Origin: Lantana camara
Taxonomy: Eukaryota; Streptophyta; Magnoliopsida; Lamiales; Verbenaceae
NCBI GenBank assembly: GCA_037501455.1
Contig: CM074862.1
Span: 57,443,501-57,507,500, forward strand
DNA: 64,000 bases
Direction of reading: 5' to 3'
Both the position numbers and the translations under genes were made by a program. The notes under the pieces were generated by a model that saw only the letters and a list, made by a program, of their open reading frames with translations, was not told where the DNA came from and did not search any database. Below are positions 32,663 through 45,864 of this stretch, piece by piece; within the stretch, counting starts at the first letter, position 1, and every line of letters starts with the position of its first letter.

Positions 32663-34606
32663 AATACAATTACTAAAACATTCATACATATATATCAAAA
32701 TAACCCAATTAAGAAATTACATCAATCATCACTGATTACAGTTTAGCAAGTATATCAAATAATAGCAAGAATTAATTAAATAGACAATGCATGTATGCTT
32801 ATGTCATGAATGATTAGTGTACCGTTCACCGTAGTAATGGAATGATGTTGTGACTTAGTTCCATGGTTTGGATAGTCTGATCTCTAGCTGGCTTGACTTC
32901 CAACTTATCTTTCATATCTTTAGTATATACTCGAATGAGAAAGTCAGACCCTTGGTTGACCCTATTCTCGATTCCATTCGGACCCTTAGCCACCGTTATC
33001 TTCTTCAGTTAACCGAGTACTAGTTTATCCTTCTTTTCTTAATAGTTGGAAAAATCCAATTTCGACCCAATCTTCAGTTCCTAATCCAACTCCATTCATT
33101 GGCTTCAACTGGTTTTAATTCTTGTTGAGGACTTGATTAACTAGGAGTAGTTGACACCGTCTTCAAGGAGGTTAGCTTGATTAAAATTCCTCTTACCATA
33201 GCTAACAAAGGCATCCATCCCAAGTTCCTTCTCTCGTTCCATTCTCTGGTTCCACCTCTCAATTCTCGATATTTCTTTCCCCTTTCGATTCACAATTTGT
33301 AACCCAAATATTTCTTCTCTTCATGACTCAAATGAGACTCAGTCAGAGTAATGCTTGAGGGGGAAACAAAGGTGATTCCTATCAAATAAACACTAAATAA
33401 TGCATGCCAGTTAAGAATGCCAGTGCACATAGTATGTTTTCAAATAATTAATAATGCAGCACATTTGAGCAAGTAAGTCAATTGAAGAAGCGTATATAAA
33501 TAGAAAATTTTAAATAATGTAAAACGGTGAATGATGCACGTGCTTATGAATGCATTGAACCTGTCACCGTAGCAATGAGAAGCTCTATCTCGGCACCTCA
33601 TTCCTTGTTTGTTGAATTATAAGCTTGTCTCAACTGTTGATCATTTCTTGTTTTTCCCAAGGTCTTCTAATCTTCAGAATTATCTAACATCTACTTGAAC
33701 ATTTCCACGGCTTGGAAGTACGATTTCTTGAACCTGAAGCCTTCTACGCTCATGAAATTAGCATTTGCCTTTTCTTTAATAATCATCCTCCAATTGTTGT
33801 CCGAGTCTTCTTCATGATTATCATTTTGATCAAAACTTCCTTGGTTTACTCTTTAGGAGTTCGAATGATTAATTGAACTCCCTTTTCCAATTGTTTATAC
33901 TTGATCGCCTGAAATCCACCCAGAAATTCTTTGCCTTTCTTTATCGTTCTCATTTATTGTTTCATGTCTTTCAACGTGACCCCACAACACGACAATTTAG
34001 CTTGGATCTAGAAAATACCCCAACTAAATAAAACCTTTAGCATGATTGTCTTCCAAAATTTATATCCACCGGATCGCTTGACTTCCTTTATTCCTTTCGT
34101 GTACGAAATCTTAAGCCATACCATTTTCCATATTTTCCTTTACTTCACTCTTCCCTTAATTGAGACATTCAATGAAATCCAGTTGAAAGAAGTTTGCAAT
34201 GCAGATGGGTGAAGGTTTATCTTGCAAATTGTAGACGTCCTACCCTATTACTCTTCTTTATCAAGCATCCACCAACTTCACTCACATCTATGAGTTGCTC
34301 TTGAATTGTAGTCTGAGATTGGCCGTGGTTTGACATTATCTTCGTAACCTGTAATTCACAACTTATTTTGAAATATATGCATGCAATTAGTACATGCTCA
34401 TGCCATGTAATTAGCAACAAAAGCATAGAATCGATGCAAAATGCAAAATATAAATCAACAAAGTTTTGAAATAATCACATTTCAAGGTTAAAAACGATGC
34501 AATGCACACGTTGACAAGTAGTTCCTAAGCCGTGCGACCTCGACTTGACATGACACGACACTAGAACTCCGGTTTTACAACCTGGGGCTCTGATACCACT
34601 TATAGA
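32663..34606 (-). mobile_element. X interior 2, primer-site half, non-coding
   Basis: Interior of X from the C insertion to LTR C. I find no gag or pol domain on the minus strand. The motif ACGGTGAACGGTACA occurs on the minus strand at 32818-32832, with a looser second version near 33550. The primer site (minus TGGTATCAGAGCC) is at 34586-34598. A short open frame at 34217-34426 includes the expected gag start region but then diverges. Like V, X is a coding-poor element with long LTRs. Confidence 0.7.
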
Positions 34607-35943
34607 TGTAGCACCCGGGACGATAGGCACCACATCCCCCGCACCATGAGTCTAATCCACATATGAAATAGGCAGTCCATACATGAATCGGACTCACAGC
34701 GAACGGGTGACAAACAAAAGAACAGTCCTGACTAGGCGGAAGCTAACCCTGGGGGACAATCAACAATAACCAAAATGCGAAAGTAAGGAAATCATTTATG
34801 TAATATCCATGAAATAAATGAAATCCAATACGAATATAAATACGGGTTCCACTAATCAGTACACCTGTCCTAACCTGTCCCGAATCAATACAAGGAAACA
34901 ACTTAACAATGGGTTCAACTAGCTCCAGAACCTGTCCCGAATCAATACAAGGAAACAACATAACAATGGGTTCAACTAGCTCCAGAACCTGTCCTAACCT
35001 CTCCCGAAATAATATCAGTTCAATAAGGGCACAACGGCCAACAATAAAAGGTCAATACAATACTTAGAAACCATATAGTATGCAGTGAGTGTAAATGAGT
35101 GAGACTAGAACAATGACTCGACACTCTAACTCCGCATAGTTACCAACACCTCCAAAAGAAACTGGAAAAGCGGGAAAGAGGGGTCAGTCTCTAGAAGACT
35201 GAGTGAGCAAGAGCGATACATATATAGAAACATGCGCATGCAAGTCATAAATCCCGAGCAAAGTTTTATTTAAAATTAATTCCCAAGTGGGCAAGAGAAT
35301 AACTAAGCAATGCTCGTACTTTACGACTAATCATATTAAATTTATTAAGTTCACAAATCATACATAAACATTAAGGCTCAGCGAGTGAGCGTGCATTATC
35401 TCCAACCAAACTCCAACCGTGTACGACAAATATCATTAATACATTAAATAGGTGATCATGCAATATATCATAATACACGTAGATCATATATCATATCCTA
35501 AAACATATTCGTTTGGGCAATCTGTGTCCCGGCCTTCCAGCACGGTGCCTATCAATCATAACATAATCATAATCATAATCATAATCATAAAATAAGTTCC
35601 AACCTTCTTCCTCCGGGTGGTGGAAGGGTTAGCAAGACCCGCCCACCTCATACATAATGGCTAGTGAGGTACATGAATCCTCAAAAGCCCGACTAGCGTT
35701 TTCTCATCAAAACTCCTGACGAGATCCGTTTCGACGTAGAACATAAATGGAATCAGCACATGGGATCACCGTCGGTCCTTGCCTCCCCGGATAGCCACAT
35801 GTACTAAATTCCTGGGCCCGTGAACATAACATACATGCAATCTCGCCAAAACATTTCAGTTCATAAGAAACATAACATATTTCATAATTTTGGAGAAAAG
35901 GTTTTTTCGATAATAATTTACTCGATGACTCCACTTTGAAAAT

Positions 35944-35989
<46 letters not shown>

Positions 35990-36324
35990 TTTGGCCAAAA
36001 CTTGTCACATAAGGGTTGTAGGGTTTAATATATAACTAGAACGAAAACACCCTCACCTGGAATACCACAAGACATAAAGCATGAGCAATACGGGTGCCTA
36101 TTCAATTAGGAAGTCTCCGCCCTGGAAACGAACTGTACAAGAGAATGAACAATGTGTACCAGTGAGAGGAGACTCAATATGAACCAAATAGGACGCACGG
36201 CACGAAATGAGATGACATGAGGTAGAATGACATATTATGGCATGCATACGAAATTAATAATAATTATGATGTGCCGTGAAGGTGCTCATATGCTCAATTA
36301 ATGCCTCACGTTGCAATTAGTCAC
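34607..36324 (-). mobile_element. X LTR C: 5' LTR of the tandem, truncated
   Basis: The 3' 1,718 bp of an X LTR, next to the primer site, hence the 5' LTR of the array. It holds a tandem duplication of about 62 bp (near 34880-34995) absent from A, B and D, and an (AT)n tract at 35947-35986. It stops at 36324, where it is joined to a second copy of S. The outer target duplication is lost. Confidence 0.85.
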
Positions 36325-38925
36325 GTTGCAGCCTTCGTTCATGCTCCGTTTTGGCTGAATTAGAGGTTGTAGAAACGTTTTTGAGTCTAGAACATTCTCC
36401 AATTGAATTCACCTCAAAATTCGTTGTGATTTGGGAGATATAATCGTTTTAAATTTGTGTCGCCACTTCGCCGAAATTCTGCAATGGTCCAACTTCAAAC
36501 CTACGCCATTTTCGTCTCGCTTTGAACCACAATTCAAGCCACCCACCATTAGAAAGATATTTGTGTCTAGTTTCATTTCCAAGAAACAAAACTTAATTCA
36601 CATTTCTCAAACTCAAGTTGTGATCGTTTTCCTATAGCTTGTCCATTTCAGAAATTTCCAGCTTTTGCCCGTTTTCGCTCGGAACTATTTTTTATGCTTT
36701 TCTTCCACTTTTGTTTAACCTTTTCACCACCGAAATCGATCCTAACTTGATGTATCATATGCTATGTGTATGTATTTGTTCTTATATGTATTTTATGTCG
36801 CTTTAGTAATGTGTTTTGTGTTCATACATGAATAAGTGCCACCATTTTGCCTTTCGTTTACCTTTGTTTGCATTAATTGTGCACATGAACATGCCTTGAT
36901 GTGTTTTAAGCATATGTTATGTTATGAAATGCAAAAACTATCCCTGAGTTCACGAACCATGTGTGATTGAATGTTCTTTGCTCCTTATAAGTACGTAGCA
37001 TGTGTGGTAGCCCCTCCCTCAGGCTGTGTGACTGACCCCTCTCCCCTTTTGTTTTTAGTGTGTAGGTTTGCTTGAAGTTCGAGCTAGGCGGAGTCTATCG
37101 AGTCGTTTAAGTCCTTGCATACGTACTTTTGTATTTGTATGAATCTGAATGTTTGTATGTATATCTTATGATTTTATTTTGATATGCTATATTTCGGGAC
37201 AGGCTTCTAGGAAACAGTTTGAACCCGTTTACATTTACGATTTATGTTATATTCAGGATTAGGGATCTATGTACTTTAAGTTTGATTGTGTGAATCGCTT
37301 CCGCATACGCATTCATTTTTGTTGGTTTGTCTAATTTGCAAGGTCTATGTTCCGCCTAGCTTAGGTGTGTGTCTGTCTGTCTCCCGTTCGCCTATGCTTG
37401 GTTCATTTACGGGTTTTCCATCTCGTATGTGGATTGGACTTAGGTACGGGGGATGTGGTGACCCACCTTGCAGGGTGCTACATTATATGTTCGATAATTT
37501 GCTACTTTTGTGCTTGTAACTTGCTGTATGAATTGTTTATGCATGAGCTTGGGATTTTATGTATTTGTTTGGCTAAATGAATGCATTTTAATTGATAAGT
37601 GACTTACATTACATTTCATGCATACTTTACATTTGTCGTGTATCGTTTTTGGTCCATTTAGAGTCTAAGTCTTGGGTTCTCATGTTTCTTTTCAGAAGAG
37701 GTAGCCGGTGACGAGCCCGAGACCTAGCTTTGCTCACTTCCACTCTTTTCACCCTCTCAAGCACAAGGTGAGGTTTAGGATTTTGTATAGTTATGACCTA
37801 AAGCCTTTATGTGACGTTTTCAAGCCTCGTATGTGATTATATATATATAAATAAGTGTGGAATATAATATGTTTGTGACCTTATGGAACAAGTTTGATTT
37901 GGAAAAGTATTTATGAAGGCATATGTGAGCTATTTTAGCAAAGTCTTTTATGTTCAAGTTATGTAGCGAGTTTTTCCATGAAAGATTGGTATATGTTACG
38001 TGTATGTGAATGTGGATCCAAGGAGCTGTGAGTAAGGATTCCCCGGGATAGTATTGGGCCGTCGGGGCAAGGCCTGTGTATAGTCTCCATCCAAGGTATC
38101 ACGCGTGACCCCGGGAGCTAGGGAAAGCGTGATATTTTAATACCTTCGGTGTGAAAGCCGGGGAGGGCACGTTGTAGGTTAGCTACCCCTAGTGAGTTTG
38201 TTAAAGTTATGGATGGTTAGGGCCGCCGGTGGCTCTTCCATCATTGGAGTAGGGGTTGGATATGTTTATGATTTATGTTTTATTTTGATATGAGGAAGGT
38301 TGGAAGCTCGTTCTCGCCAAGCATGTGATATGTTTTGTTATGAGAATTATGAATTAGAATAGAGTCTTTGAAAATGGTTTCTCTATATATGTGTTTGTTT
38401 TGAAATGTTTTAGTTTGTAAAACCTATTCCGGTTTATAAGTCCACCTTTGTTATATGCTTTGCTTTATATATGTAGTGTGTGGGTGTGCGTTAGCCCCCC
38501 CACCCAGTCAGTTGGTTGACCCCTCGTTTGTATTTCAGTTTCAGGTGCTTCTTTTGGCCTCGAGCTAGGCTGAGAAGTGTGTCTGCACGTTACACTTGTC
38601 GGTCTAGGTCTTGTCGTTGCATATGTCTACATACACTTCATATTGTTTTGTAGTTATGACTTGCATATGTCTACATACACTTCATATTGTTTTGTAGTTA
38701 TGACTTGCATATTTGGGGACTTGATTACTTTTGCTTGTTGAGGCCGTGAGGACCATTATACATGACATATATATGTTGGTACCTATAAGTATATATGATA
38801 TGCATCTATTTTACTTGTTGGATTTTATTTGTTTAGCTTCAGTACACTCTGAGTTAGTTTAGTTAGCTTCGCCTGGATTAGTGAGTGAGTTGGTCTCCCG
38901 TTTGCTAAGATTCAGATTCGGATAT
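36325..38925 (+). mobile_element. LTR S, second copy of 9285-11883
   Basis: Homologous to 9285-11883 at roughly 96-98% by eye, including the 47-bp direct duplication (about 38618-38710). It has the inverted pair CTAGGCGG (37084-37091) and CCGCCTAG (37352-37359), whose second arm is mutated in the first copy. The left junction at 36324-36327 is a breakpoint, not an LTR end. S continues after Y at 45699 and after TRG at 52072. Confidence 0.8.
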
Positions 38926-39465
38926 TATAGCACCCCGCACGTGAGGCACCACATCCTCCGCACTACGGTCCAACCCGAGCAACGAAGAGTCCGCACCCGG
39001 ATCAAACCGTAGCGAACTGGAGACAAACAAAACAAACACCTAAGCTAGGCGGAACGTAGACCCTGTCAAGCAAAACCAACCAACAAAGCAGATAGCAACG
39101 AAAGACAAATGATCAAACACATGCATTGGCCACAGGCCTACAGAAATTAAACACACGGTTCACAAACAGACTTGGGCTCGTCAGGCCTCTTTTCAACAAA
39201 TTACAAAACCCATCAAGGCAATTCAAAATAACGAATGCATAAACATCCATATACGTATGTTACATACCAATTCGAAATCAAATAATACAAATGCAAATGC
39301 AGACTAAACCAACTCAGATCGACCAACTCAAAAGACTTGACTCAACTCCGCCTAGCTCCAAACTCCAAAGCGGACCTGCACACTAAAAGATTGGAAAAGG
39401 GAGAGGGTCAGTCTACAACTCGACTGAGTGAGGGGGTTAACGTACACCCACACATATATACATAT
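38926..39465 (-). mobile_element. LTR Y, 3' end piece, second copy
   Basis: Second copy of 11884-12428, 540 bp, with slightly mutated terminus and target site (GATAT for GGTAT). It is interrupted at target CATAT (39461-39465) by X solo LTR D and continues at 42963. Confidence 0.8.
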
Positions 39466-42400
39466 TGTAGCACCCGGGACGATAGGCACCACATCCCCCG
39501 CACCATGAGTCTAATCCACATATGAAATAGGCAGTCCATACATGAATCGGACTCACAGCGAACGGGTGACAAACAAAAGAACAGTCCTGACTAGGCGGAA
39601 GCTAACCCTAGGACAATCAACAATAACCAAAATGCGGAAGCAAGGAAATCATTTATGTAATATCCATGAAATAAATGAAATCCAATACGAATATAAATAC
39701 GGGTTCCACTAATCAGTACACCTGTCCTAACCTATCCCGAATCAATACAAGGAAACAACATAACAACGGGTTCAACTAGCTCCAGAACCTGTCCTAACCT
39801 GCCCCGAAATAATATCAGTTCAATAAGGGCACAACGGCCAACAATAAAAGGTCAATACAATACTTAGAAACCATATAGTATGCAGTGAGTGTAAATGAGT
39901 GAGACTAGAACAATGACTCGACACTCTAACTCCGCCTAGTAACCAACACCTGCAAAAGAAACTGGAAAAGCGGGAAAGAGGGGTCAGTCTCTAGAAGACT
40001 GAGTGAGTAGGAGCGATACATATATAGAAACATGCGCATGAAAGTCATAAATCCCGAGCAAAGTTTTATATAAAATTAATTCCCAAGTGGGCAAGAGAAT
40101 AACTAAGCAATGCTCGTACTTTACGACTAATCATATTAAATTTATTAAGTTCACAAATCATACATAAACATTAAGGCTCGGCGAGTGAGCGTGCATTATC
40201 TCCAACCAAACTCCGACCGTGTACGACAAATATCATTAATACATTAAATAGGTGATCATGCAATATATCATAATACACGCAGATCATATATCATATCCTA
40301 AAACATATTCGTTTGGGCAATCCGTGTCCTGGCCTTCCCGCACGGTGCCTATCAATCATAACATAATCATAATCATAATCATAATCATAAAATAAGTTCC
40401 AACCTTCTTCCTCCAGGTGGTGGAAGGGTTAGCAAGACCCGTCCACCTCATACATAATGGCTAGTGAGGTACATGAATCCTCAAAAGCCCGACTAGCGTT
40501 TTCTCGTCAAAACTCCTGACGAGATCCGTTTCGACGTAGAACATCAATGGAATCAGCACATGGGATCACCGTCGGCCCTTGCCTCCCCGGATAGCCACAT
40601 GTACTAAATTCCTGGGCCCGTGAACATAACATACAAGCAATCTTGCCAAAACATTTCAGTTCATAAGAAACATAACATATTTCATAATTTTGGAGAAAAG
40701 GATACTAGATAATAATTTACTCGATGATTCCACTTTGAAAATAACATATATATATATATAAGGTTTTGGCCAAAACTTGTCACATAAGGGTTGTAGGGTT
40801 TAATATATAACTAGAATGAAAACACCCTCACCTGGAATACCACGAGACATAAAGCATGAGCAATACGGGTGCCTATTTAATTCGGAAGTCTCCGCCCTGG
40901 AAACGAACTGTACAACAGAATGAACAATGTGTACCAGTGAGAGGAGACTCAATATGAACCAAATAGGACGCACGGCACGAAATGAGATGACATGAGGTAG
41001 AATGACATATTATGGCATGCATAAGAAATTAATAATAATTATGATGTGCTGTGAAGGTGCTCATATGCTCAATTAATGCCTCACGTTGCAATTAGTCACA
41101 TAATACACTCAAATAATTTATATAAACAAGTAAACCAATTAAATGACTTCAATTTATTTTAAATCATGAAGCCCATCCATTTATTATTATTTAGAAAATC
41201 AAACAATGAGGTTTAAACAATAATCAATTATCAAATCATATATCAATTTACAGGATTCAATAACAATTAAACATACCATTAAAGCTACATGTATGATTCA
41301 TGAACGTTAAGTTCGTATTTCAAATTAATTAAGCCTTTGGAATAATTATGCCAACTCATATATATTCAAACAATTCACAATTAAATCAATTAAGACAAGT
41401 AATCAACATGAAACGAGGCCAATAAAATCAATGAGTTAAGAATTCAAGTTTTCATATATCATATCATATTATCATACATTATACAATTCATAATCATCAA
41501 TTAATTGAGCATACAAGATCAAATTACAATTTAAAACAATTAACGTATAATATATAATAAATTCAGAAATTCATATAAAATCAACCAAGTGTCCGATTGA
41601 TGAACGGAAAGCGGTGATAGACTCACCACGACGAAAGGAACACACTGTCCGGAAGGTATCGGAATTCCGCCACCGGAGCCCACCGGACCGCCACTGACAG
41701 CCGTCAAACCACCACCTCGGGTGGCCGAAAAAATTCCCGGAAGGACAGGAACGTGAGCCTCGGCCTACTTGACAAAAGCCCTCAAATAATTTCAGAAAAA
41801 GCCAAACACACCGGATTTCGTTGACGAAAAACCGAACTAAAATCCTAGTACGAAAACTGAAATTAAATACAAACCGCTAAACGAAAACAAAATCCGGACA
41901 TACCGTTGGAAAGCCCATAACGAGCCCTTCGAAACCCATATCTCAATTGCCGGAAAAAGTCACCGGAACAGTGGCCGGTTTGGCCCGCCGGTTCACGGCC
42001 GCTGTCCGCCACCGCCGGCCGGTTCACGGGCGGCCACCACCACTAGCAGCTCACCGTCGATGCCCTGAGCAATTCCTCCGAAGGCCCCACCCCAAAACCG
42101 ACCGGAAAAGGGTCCTCGAAAGCCACCAAAGTCCGCCGCTGCTGCTGCTGCCGGTTCAGCCGTCTACGGTCATTGTTGGCCGGAAACGACGATGGAAATG
42201 GAACCAGCGGCCTGGAAGATGTCGGGAACCGGCCTTGCTCATCGGAAAAGGGTGCCGAAACGTCGAACAAGACGGCGCTAGAGTGCCATCGCCGCCTGTC
42301 GTGACTTCAGGCGGCGCGTGTGGCGTCGTCGCTGCCCGGATGGCCGAGCCGCCAACGCCATCGGTTGCGTCGGGAAGTCCTCGTCATGGGTCAGGGGTGC

Positions 42401-42957
42401 GTGCTCCAAGACTGTCGCCGGAAACCGCCGCGCCACCACCATTGATTTTCAGGTCCTGATTCTTGTATCATCGTGATGGCCTCGTCGAGCTGATAAATTT
42501 CCACTACTCAAACGTCGAATTCCGTCGAGAAACGAGCTAGAACGGATAAGTGTGTGAAATCACACCTTCACTGTGTGTGAATAGTATCGATCGCGGGAGA
42601 AGACGATGAGGGCTGAAGCTAAAATTATGGCACGCAAAATGAGGATCCGGGTATTATATCTCGGGTCCTCGTACGCGGAAACGGTCGAAACAACGGGTTA
42701 ACGATGTCAGAATTGGGCAAACTTAGAGTCTACAGATTCGACTCGATGCCCCGAACGCGTTGAAGGGATCAAAGAGGTCAAAATCTCGATCGGGTGAGAA
42801 ATGACCAAAAAACCCTTGAAAGAGAAAATTACAAACAAGCCCCTAAACTTAAAACGAGCTGCAAATAAGGCCACATAAATCATATAATTACATAATCAAG
42901 CACATTAGAAAGTCGACACGTGGCAAAATCCGAACACTGGAAAAGCGGGGCGTTACA
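39466..42957 (-). mobile_element. X LTR D: solo LTR with target duplication CATAT
   Basis: Complete X LTR, 3,492 bp, flanked on both sides by CATAT (39461-39465 and 42958-42962) inside LTR Y. LTR A of the tandem has the same left flank, so both derive from one insertion event. The (AT)n tract is only about 16 bp (40746-40761). The 170-codon open frame at 41947-42459 is in the GC-rich leader on the opposite strand and is not credible as a gene. Confidence 0.9.
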
Positions 42958-45698
42958 CATATAGAGCAAAGCACGTACCAAACAAAAGACTATGAATCGC
43001 GAATAGGGTTTTTCATACCAAAGCCATTTTCCAAAAGAACTCATACATATACATACATTCGCATATTCTTAAGTTTGAAAACTCATAAGGATTCATATTA
43101 AACTCATAGGGATTCATACCGATTCATAACTTAGCGTAGAAATCTCATATTGAATACAAACTCTCCTATCCCATTTCATAATCAACATAACAGATCATAT
43201 TCATATACCCGGCGAGTACGGGTCTCCCACCTTACTTCCATATCATAATATCAAAATAGAAAAACATAACATAACATAACATCCTCAACTCCGTGTGATG
43301 GAAGGGGTGTATATGCCCCTAACTATTCATACCATATACATACCTCGAGGGGTAATGATCCCCTACGAGTCCTCGGCGGGTTTTACGCTACCGACTCAAG
43401 AATATCTCGCCTCCCCTAACTCCCTGAGTCGCGCGAGATACCTCAAATGGAGTTCGTGCACAGGCTTAACCCGACGGCCCTTGCCATCCCGATCGTCCTT
43501 ACCCACCTCTCCGGGGCCCAACAAATCAGAACGGAACATATCAAATCATAACTCGCTACATATCATACTTATCAAAACATAATCGTAATGTACGTACCTT
43601 ATTAGAGCATACCTTACCTTGCAACTAAGCATATGCTATAGACGTACCTCTCCGTGTCATCCTAATCCATAGCTAGCTTGAAGACACACGGTTTGGAGTA
43701 TAGCCTCGTTGCAAAACATTTCAAGCTCACATATGCTCGTACGTATAGTTCAAAAACCTTTAACCGTATAACAAATTCATAAACATATCATATAAACACA
43801 TATCTATTATATAAATATAATAGAATAATCGCATGCAGGCTTGAAAACGAGCACAGAGGGTTATAGGTCGCTTTAACTAAAACAAAAATCCTAAAACCTC
43901 ACCTTACACCGAAGAAACCAAAATCGGACAAATGATTCACCCCGGAATCAGAACGGACCACGAAACACCACCCCGGTGCACCTGAACCAACTGAAGACAA
44001 AACACAAAGCTTAGACTCCAAATGAACCACATTGACGCACGGCTTATGTTTAAGTATTTAAAGAATGCAAGTATGTAGGCAAAGTTCATATACAAATCAA
44101 ATTCATGCAAACTTATGTGTCTCATAGTGTAATGAATTCATAATCATGCTTAGGAAACACTCATGTATCCAATTAATCTAATTAAGAGCAAACAAGATGC
44201 GCATGATCGCATACTAACCAATTCATGCATAAAGGAAGGCATACAAACGAATACGGAATGCAAAACTCATAAATAACATGCATAAATAGAACAAATATCA
44301 ACACATAAACATGTTATAACATGTTAAGAACAAGCTCGGGGTTAGAAAGGTACAAGAAAAGTGGAAGAAAGACACCAAACGTGGTTTTGAGTGAAATCGG
44401 GCAAAACTGGAAATTTTCCAAAATGCGTAGGTCGTAGGAAAGCTGAAATATCTTGAGTTTGACAAGTGGGAATTGAGTTTTGCTTCTTGGGTATGAAACT
44501 AGACAAATATACCTTTAAAATGATATAAGGCTTAAATTCTAGTTAAAAGTGAGGAGGAAATGGCGTAGGATCAAAGTTGGGTGATCGCAGAGTTTCAGAA
44601 AAATAGCGACACCAAATTAAAATGATTATATCTCACAATCTAGAAAATATATTGAGGTTTATTCCAATTGGAGGTTGTATTACACTTCAAGAGGTTTCCA
44701 AATAATCAAAAATCAGGTCATTTGGAGCTCATACGAGGGAGAAACAGGCGTTTGAAAATTGAACAGAAAGCAAAAACGGGCGTGTGAAAGCTCTCGGGTG
44801 AAAACAGAAGGTGCCCAAACGGGCGTTTGGGAATTACACTGAGTCATGAAACGGGCGTTTGGGTATCGTCTGCCAGAAAAATGGTGGAACAGTAAAAATG
44901 GTGGAAATGGAACCCAACCCCAAGCTCACACGAATCCAATCAACACCGGAACGCACGAAAGTCATACAACGAAGCATATATAACACGTAGGTCACATATT
45001 TGTATATAAAAGCTCCCGAAACAAACCCGAACACATAAATCCCAAACCTGGCACTATTCATCATCTTCTCCAACTAGCCACATAACACGAATCCAAGGCA
45101 CGAAAGGGATATTAAATCGAAACACGTAATGAAAGGGTCACAAATCTTACCTTAGGTCGTTGATCGGACGATTGGATCTTCGGAAGCTTGAGCTCAAAGC
45201 TTGGGGCAAAAAATGGAGCTTTCTCCTTCTCTTCTCTCTTTCTTACCTTGGCTGATCGTTCAAAGTGAGGGAAAGGGGAATAATTTCAGCCTTTAAGGCT
45301 AAAAATGGGGCAGGCAAACGGATCGGCCAAGCGGTATCCAGTCCGAACGGATCGGATTTTAAAATGGTTGGCTTATGAAATGGTTTTAGAAAATTAAAAT
45401 GTTAAATCCGTTAAATCCGAATCATCGAAACGAATCAAATGGTGGGGTCAGAATTCGAATTCGAATTCCCGAGCTCAAATAGCCACGAAGGCTCAAACGT
45501 CCTAATTAAAATTAGGTATCCTAATTTACAATTATTGGACACTTGAGTCCAAGACATTTAATTAAATTCTAATGCACGCATATTAAAATAAATCTCACGT
45601 TGACACGTAAGCATGCTAATCACATAATTCACATAAATTATAGAATTAAACTCACTCGTGACGCCGTACCTGGAATGCTGAAGAGGCGGGGTGTCACA
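42958..45698 (-). mobile_element. LTR Y, 5' portion
   Basis: It begins on the minus strand TGTGACACCCCGCC at 45698 and continues into 39465 across LTR D. Together the pieces give a solo LTR of about 3.28 kb with target duplication GGTAT (45699-45703). It contains palindromes around ACGGGCGT (about 44770-44870, for example CCCAAAC/GTTTGGG), the GAATTC-rich box near 45450, and donor-like sites. No internal region or primer site is attached. Confidence 0.8.
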
Positions 45699-45864
45699 GG
45701 TATGGACTTTCTATTTCATAACCGGGTTTAGATCTTGGTGCGGGGGATGTGGTCCCCTCGCTTGGGTGCTACATTATGCCACTTACTTGCATTTATTACA
45801 TTCATTTGCATCGTCGTGCGTCTAAATCGTACATATTGAGTCCAAGTCTCGGGTATTGTGTTTG
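45699..45864 (+). mobile_element. LTR S, end of module 2 and start of module 3
   Basis: Resumes S after Y: an LTR-like terminus GGGTGCTACA at about 45762-45771, then the start of the next module. Interrupted at 45865 by TRG with target site GTTTG (45860-45864). Confidence 0.75.

Noticed and set aside
41947..42459. 170-codon open frame in X LTR D
   Set aside because: Opposite strand to X, within the GC-rich leader, Pro/Arg-rich and not conserved in frame in LTR A.
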